Origin: Thermoplasmatota archaeon
GTDB taxonomy: Archaea; Thermoplasmatota; E2; DHVEG-1
Assembly (NCBI GenBank): GCA_018824925.1
Contig: JAHJFH010000161.1
Coordinates: 1-9,819, forward strand
DNA: 9,819 nucleotides
Direction: 5' to 3'
Below the pieces are notes generated by a model. That model worked only from the letters and a program-made list of their open reading frames with translations. It did no database searches and had not been told where the DNA came from. This document shows positions 8,083 through 9,819 of this stretch, piece by piece. The position numbers and the translations under genes were made by a program. Position 1 is the first letter of the stretch. Every line of letters starts with the position of its first letter.

Positions 8083-8508
8083 ATGTCAGAGATTATTCTT
8101 TCTAATGAAACCGTTCAACTCATCAATCTTGCCAGTAAACACTCAGGTGCCTTAATAAAAGACTGTGTCGTAGAGGACGATCGCATTATATTTGTTGTTG
8201 AAAAAGGTCAATTGGGCATTGCTATCGGCAACAAAGCAAAAAATCTTGAAAAACTCCGACAGCTTTTCAAAAAAAACATCAAGTTTGTTGAATTTGATCA
8301 AGATCAGAAACGATTTATTCAAAATCTCTGTAAACCACACCAAATAACTAATATTCTTATCGAGGGTGATGAAACCGCACGAGTGGTAAAAATCGAGGTA
8401 AGCCCACGGGATAAATCAAAACTCATTGGAAAAGATGGACGTAATATAAATATGATCAGGAAACTTGCACAACGACATCATCCAATAAAAGATGTTCAAA
8501 TTTCGTAA
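8083..8508 (+). CDS. nusA: Archaeal NusA-like transcription factor (two KH domains)
   Basis: This 141-residue protein matches archaeal NusA, which keeps the two RNA-binding KH domains of bacterial NusA and lacks the N-terminal polymerase-binding and S1 domains. KH1 covers roughly residues 30-75 with the loop GIAIGNKAKN (45-54). KH2 covers roughly 95-141 with a canonical GKDG loop at 116-119 in the KLIGKDGRNINMIRKLA context. In KH1 the second glycine of the GxxG loop is replaced by alanine (GNKA). The start is the ATG 2 bases after the rpl30e stop, with AAGGA at 8071-8075 as SD. It is probably cotranscribed with the polymerase genes. Its role in elongation or termination in archaea is inferred from the family and is less well established than in bacteria. 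Confidence 0.94.
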   Translation: MSEIILSNETVQLINLASKHSGALIKDCVVEDDRIIFVVEKGQLGIAIGNKAKNLEKLRQLFKKNIKFVEFDQDQKRFIQNLCKPHQITNILIEGDETARVVKIEVSPRDKSKLIGKDGRNINMIRKLAQRHHPIKDVQIS

Positions 8509-8529
8509 TATTAACCAGAGAATCATACC

Positions 8530-8538
8530 TTTTTAAAG
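8530..8538 (+). promoter_or_regulatory. Oligo-T / TATA-like element after nusA
   Basis: TTTTTAAAG lies 22 bases after the nusA stop. The T5 run (8530-8534) could act as a weak archaeal U-rich terminator for the polymerase operon. The same bases resemble an archaeal TATA box and would place a transcription start near 8555-8562, at the inverted repeat. Sequence alone cannot tell the two roles apart, and no strong BRE is visible. Confidence 0.35.
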
Positions 8539-8545
8539 AAGTGTT

Positions 8546-8571
8546 TAATTCAGATGTCAGGGTCTGAATTA
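8546..8571. repeat. Perfect 9-bp inverted repeat between nusA and the oxidoreductase gene
   Basis: TAATTCAGA (8546-8554) pairs perfectly with TCTGAATTA (8563-8571) around an 8-base spacer TGTCAGGG. It lies 8-33 bases downstream of the TATA-like element and ends 40 bases before the proposed ATA start. It could be a dyad operator for a dimeric regulator covering the transcription start, or an RNA hairpin in the leader. It is not followed by a T run, so it is not a typical hairpin terminator. Confidence 0.6.
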
Positions 8572-8607
8572 CAAAACGATTCTTATCCAACAAAAAAAAG
8601 GGGGTAA
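8554..8607 (+). other. Candidate 17-codon leader ORF, or displaced N-terminus of the oxidoreductase
   Basis: ATG at 8554 opens a 17-residue frame, MSGSELQNDSYPTKKRG, ending at TAA 8605-8607. Its stop overlaps the last base of the GGGGGT SD of the next gene and lies 4 bases before the candidate ATA start. It contains an A8G5 run (8592-8604); one base fewer there would fuse it in frame to the oxidoreductase. SD support is weak (GAAGTG at 8538-8543). It may be a coupling leader peptide, the true N-terminus disrupted by an indel or read through slippage, or chance. Confidence 0.3.
8600..8605 (+). promoter_or_regulatory. Strong Shine-Dalgarno preceding an ATA codon
   Basis: GGGGGT follows a run of eight A and ends 6 bases before ATA at 8612. 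Spacing and strength match the other SDs in this window, yet there is no ATG, GTG or TTG at the expected place in the oxidoreductase frame. It is the main reason for choosing 8612 as the putative start. Confidence 0.6.
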
Positions 8608-8611
8608 TAAC

Positions 8612-9819
8612 ATACCTAAAAAAACACCATCTAAACCTGATGATACCAACAATTTTTGCATTGAGGACACACTCCCAGAAAATACAACAGGTATAATAGC
8701 CGTCGATGGAAAAAAATATCGCGTTGAACTCAAAGGAAATCCTCCCTGTACTACTGCCTGCCCCGCAGGTGTCAATGTAAAAGCCTATGTAAACCTTATT
8801 GCAAATAAGAAGTTTGAAGAAGCTGTTGCAATAATTCGTGAAAACAATCCATTTCCCGCTGTTTGTGGACGCGTATGTACACGACCTTGCGAGGAAACCT
8901 GTGAACTCGGTATCGATGGTGATGCTGTTGCAATCCGTGCACTCAAACGGTATGCATCTGAATATGAACTTGCTCGACGACCTTTAAAAACCGAACCCTG
9001 TGAAATCATCTATACAGAAAAAATTGCGATTATTGGAGCAGGCCCAGCGGGTCTTACTGCTGCGGTGGATCTTATTCGACTTGGGTACCGGGTCACTGTT
9101 TTTGAAAAAGAACATGAGGCCGGTGGTATGTTACGATATGCCATCCCTGCATATAGATTACCTGATAGGATTCTCAAAAGAGAAATCGACTGGATAAAAG
9201 GACTTGGAGTCCAAATCAAAACCCATCAAAACATTGCTGATCCTTCATCGTTATTTGCAAAAGGTTTTTCAGCTATTCTAATCGCAGGGGGTGCACCTAA
9301 ATCATTCCCTCTGGGAATCGAAGGTGAAAACGCTAAAGGTGTCATCGATGCCTTAAAATTCCTAAAAGAAGTCAATGAAAATAAATCAAAAAAACTCACT
9401 GGAACTATCATTGTAATTGGAGGAGGTTCAACTGCTTTTGATGCTGCTCGATCTGCCCTTCGTCTTGGCGCACAAAAAGTAACACTTGCATATCGTCGTG
9501 GCCTCCAAGAAATGCCTGCAGACATCGAAGAAATTGAGGCAGCACAACACGAAGGCGTTGAAATCCTTACTTTAACGGTTCCGAAAAAGATTTTTACAAA
9601 AAATAGTATCGTCACTGGCATTGAATTTCAAAAAACAAAACTGGGAGAACCAGATTCTTCGGGTCGACGACGTCCTGAAATATTTCCCAATAGTGAATTT
9701 AGCTTTCAAGCTGATGTTATCATTCCAGCAATAGGTACCATGCCAGATATCGGGAATGTCGGTGGTATAAAAGTCACAACACCAAACGGGGTCATCGATG
9801 TCGCAGATTATGGACATAC
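8612..9819 (+). CDS. GltD-like NAD(P)H/FAD iron-sulfur oxidoreductase, 3' partial
   Basis: This is the N-terminal 402 residues of a glutamate-synthase-small-subunit-like flavoprotein, open at the window edge. Counting ATA 8612 as residue 1, an N-terminal Fer4_20-type domain shows Cys46 and Cys50 (PCTTACPAG) and Cys85, 89, 93 and 97 (VCGRVCTRPCEETC). An FAD Rossmann motif GAGPAG (142-147) follows, then AGGMLRYAIPAYRLP. A second nucleotide site has GGGSTA (270-275) and the YRRG motif typical of NADPH recognition. Such proteins pass electrons between NAD(P)H, flavin and Fe-S clusters; many are not glutamate synthases, and no large GOGAT subunit is visible, so the substrate is unknown. The frame is open back to TAA 8546 but contains no ATG, GTG or TTG before 9127, inside the FAD domain. 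ATA 8612 is chosen from its SD and the MPKK-like context (ATA CCT AAA AAA). A sequencing error or a frameshift from the 8554 ATG are alternatives. Confidence 0.88.
   Translation, partial: MPKKTPSKPDDTNNFCIEDTLPENTTGIIAVDGKKYRVELKGNPPCTTACPAGVNVKAYVNLIANKKFEEAVAIIRENNPFPAVCGRVCTRPCEETCELGIDGDAVAIRALKRYASEYELARRPLKTEPCEIIYTEKIAIIGAGPAGLTAAVDLIRLGYRVTVFEKEHEAGGMLRYAIPAYRLPDRILKREIDWIKGLGVQIKTHQNIADPSSLFAKGFSAILIAGGAPKSFPLGIEGENAKGVIDALKFLKEVNENKSKKLTGTIIVIGGGSTAFDAARSALRLGAQKVTLAYRRGLQEMPADIEEIEAAQHEGVEILTLTVPKKIFTKNSIVTGIEFQKTKLGEPDSSGRRRPEIFPNSEFSFQADVIIPAIGTMPDIGNVGGIKVTTPNGVIDVADYGH

Noticed and set aside
8546..8571. Inverted repeat as an intrinsic terminator of the polymerase operon
   Set aside because: The stem is AT-rich and followed by ACAAAACG rather than a T run. 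Archaeal termination usually depends on T tracts, and the nearest one, T5 at 8530-8534, precedes the repeat.
8706..8734. ATG 8706 with an indel in the following A7 run as the oxidoreductase start
   Set aside because: The existing frame reads sensibly as VDGKKYRVELK and continues upstream to a strong SD at 8600, so no frameshift is needed here.

Overview
The window holds the RNA polymerase large-subunit operon of an archaeon, all on the + strand, followed by the first part of an unrelated flavin/iron-sulfur oxidoreductase gene. Archaeal identity rests on several features together: an Rpb5-type subunit H, a catalytic largest subunit split into A' and A'', ribosomal protein L30e, and a NusA made only of two KH domains. 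The DNA is AT-rich. RpoB is one intact chain, which argues against the lineages known to split it into B' and B'' (class I/II methanogens, Archaeoglobi, haloarchaea). The split A'/A'' argues against Thaumarchaeota, where A is fused. A Thermoplasmatota-like euryarchaeon fits best, but this is inference and the sequence alone does not fix the lineage.

Layout: 1-224, 3' part of rpoH; 225-296, a 72-base gap with no strong Shine-Dalgarno (SD) and a possible TATA element; 297-3662, rpoB; 3677-6352, rpoA1; 6355-7776, rpoA2; 7778-8080, rpl30e; 8083-8508, nusA. From rpoA1 to nusA the gaps are only 1-2 bases, and each start has an upstream purine-rich SD, so these genes look like one translationally coupled polycistron. 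The 8509-8611 region contains an oligo-T/TATA-like element, a perfect 9-bp inverted repeat, a 17-codon mini-ORF and a strong SD. After it, 8612-9819 (open at the window edge) encodes a GltD-like NAD(P)H/FAD oxidoreductase.

RpoH, B, A' and A'' are core polymerase subunits. A' provides the DFDGD metal site and bridge helix, A'' provides the trigger loop, and B forms the other side of the active centre. L30e belongs to the large ribosomal subunit, and NusA binds RNA during transcription. In the usual archaeal order nusA is followed by rpsL, rpsG and the elongation factor genes. Here that order breaks.

Most of the window is ordinary core machinery and I see no obvious new multi-gene system. The points worth a second look are: the oxidoreductase frame, which has no ATG/GTG/TTG before its conserved iron-sulfur domain (possible ATA start, or slippage at an A8G5 run); the linker-histone-like Lys/Thr/Pro tail on RpoA''; a sharp local change in synonymous codon choice in the last third of rpoA1; and the control region after nusA.
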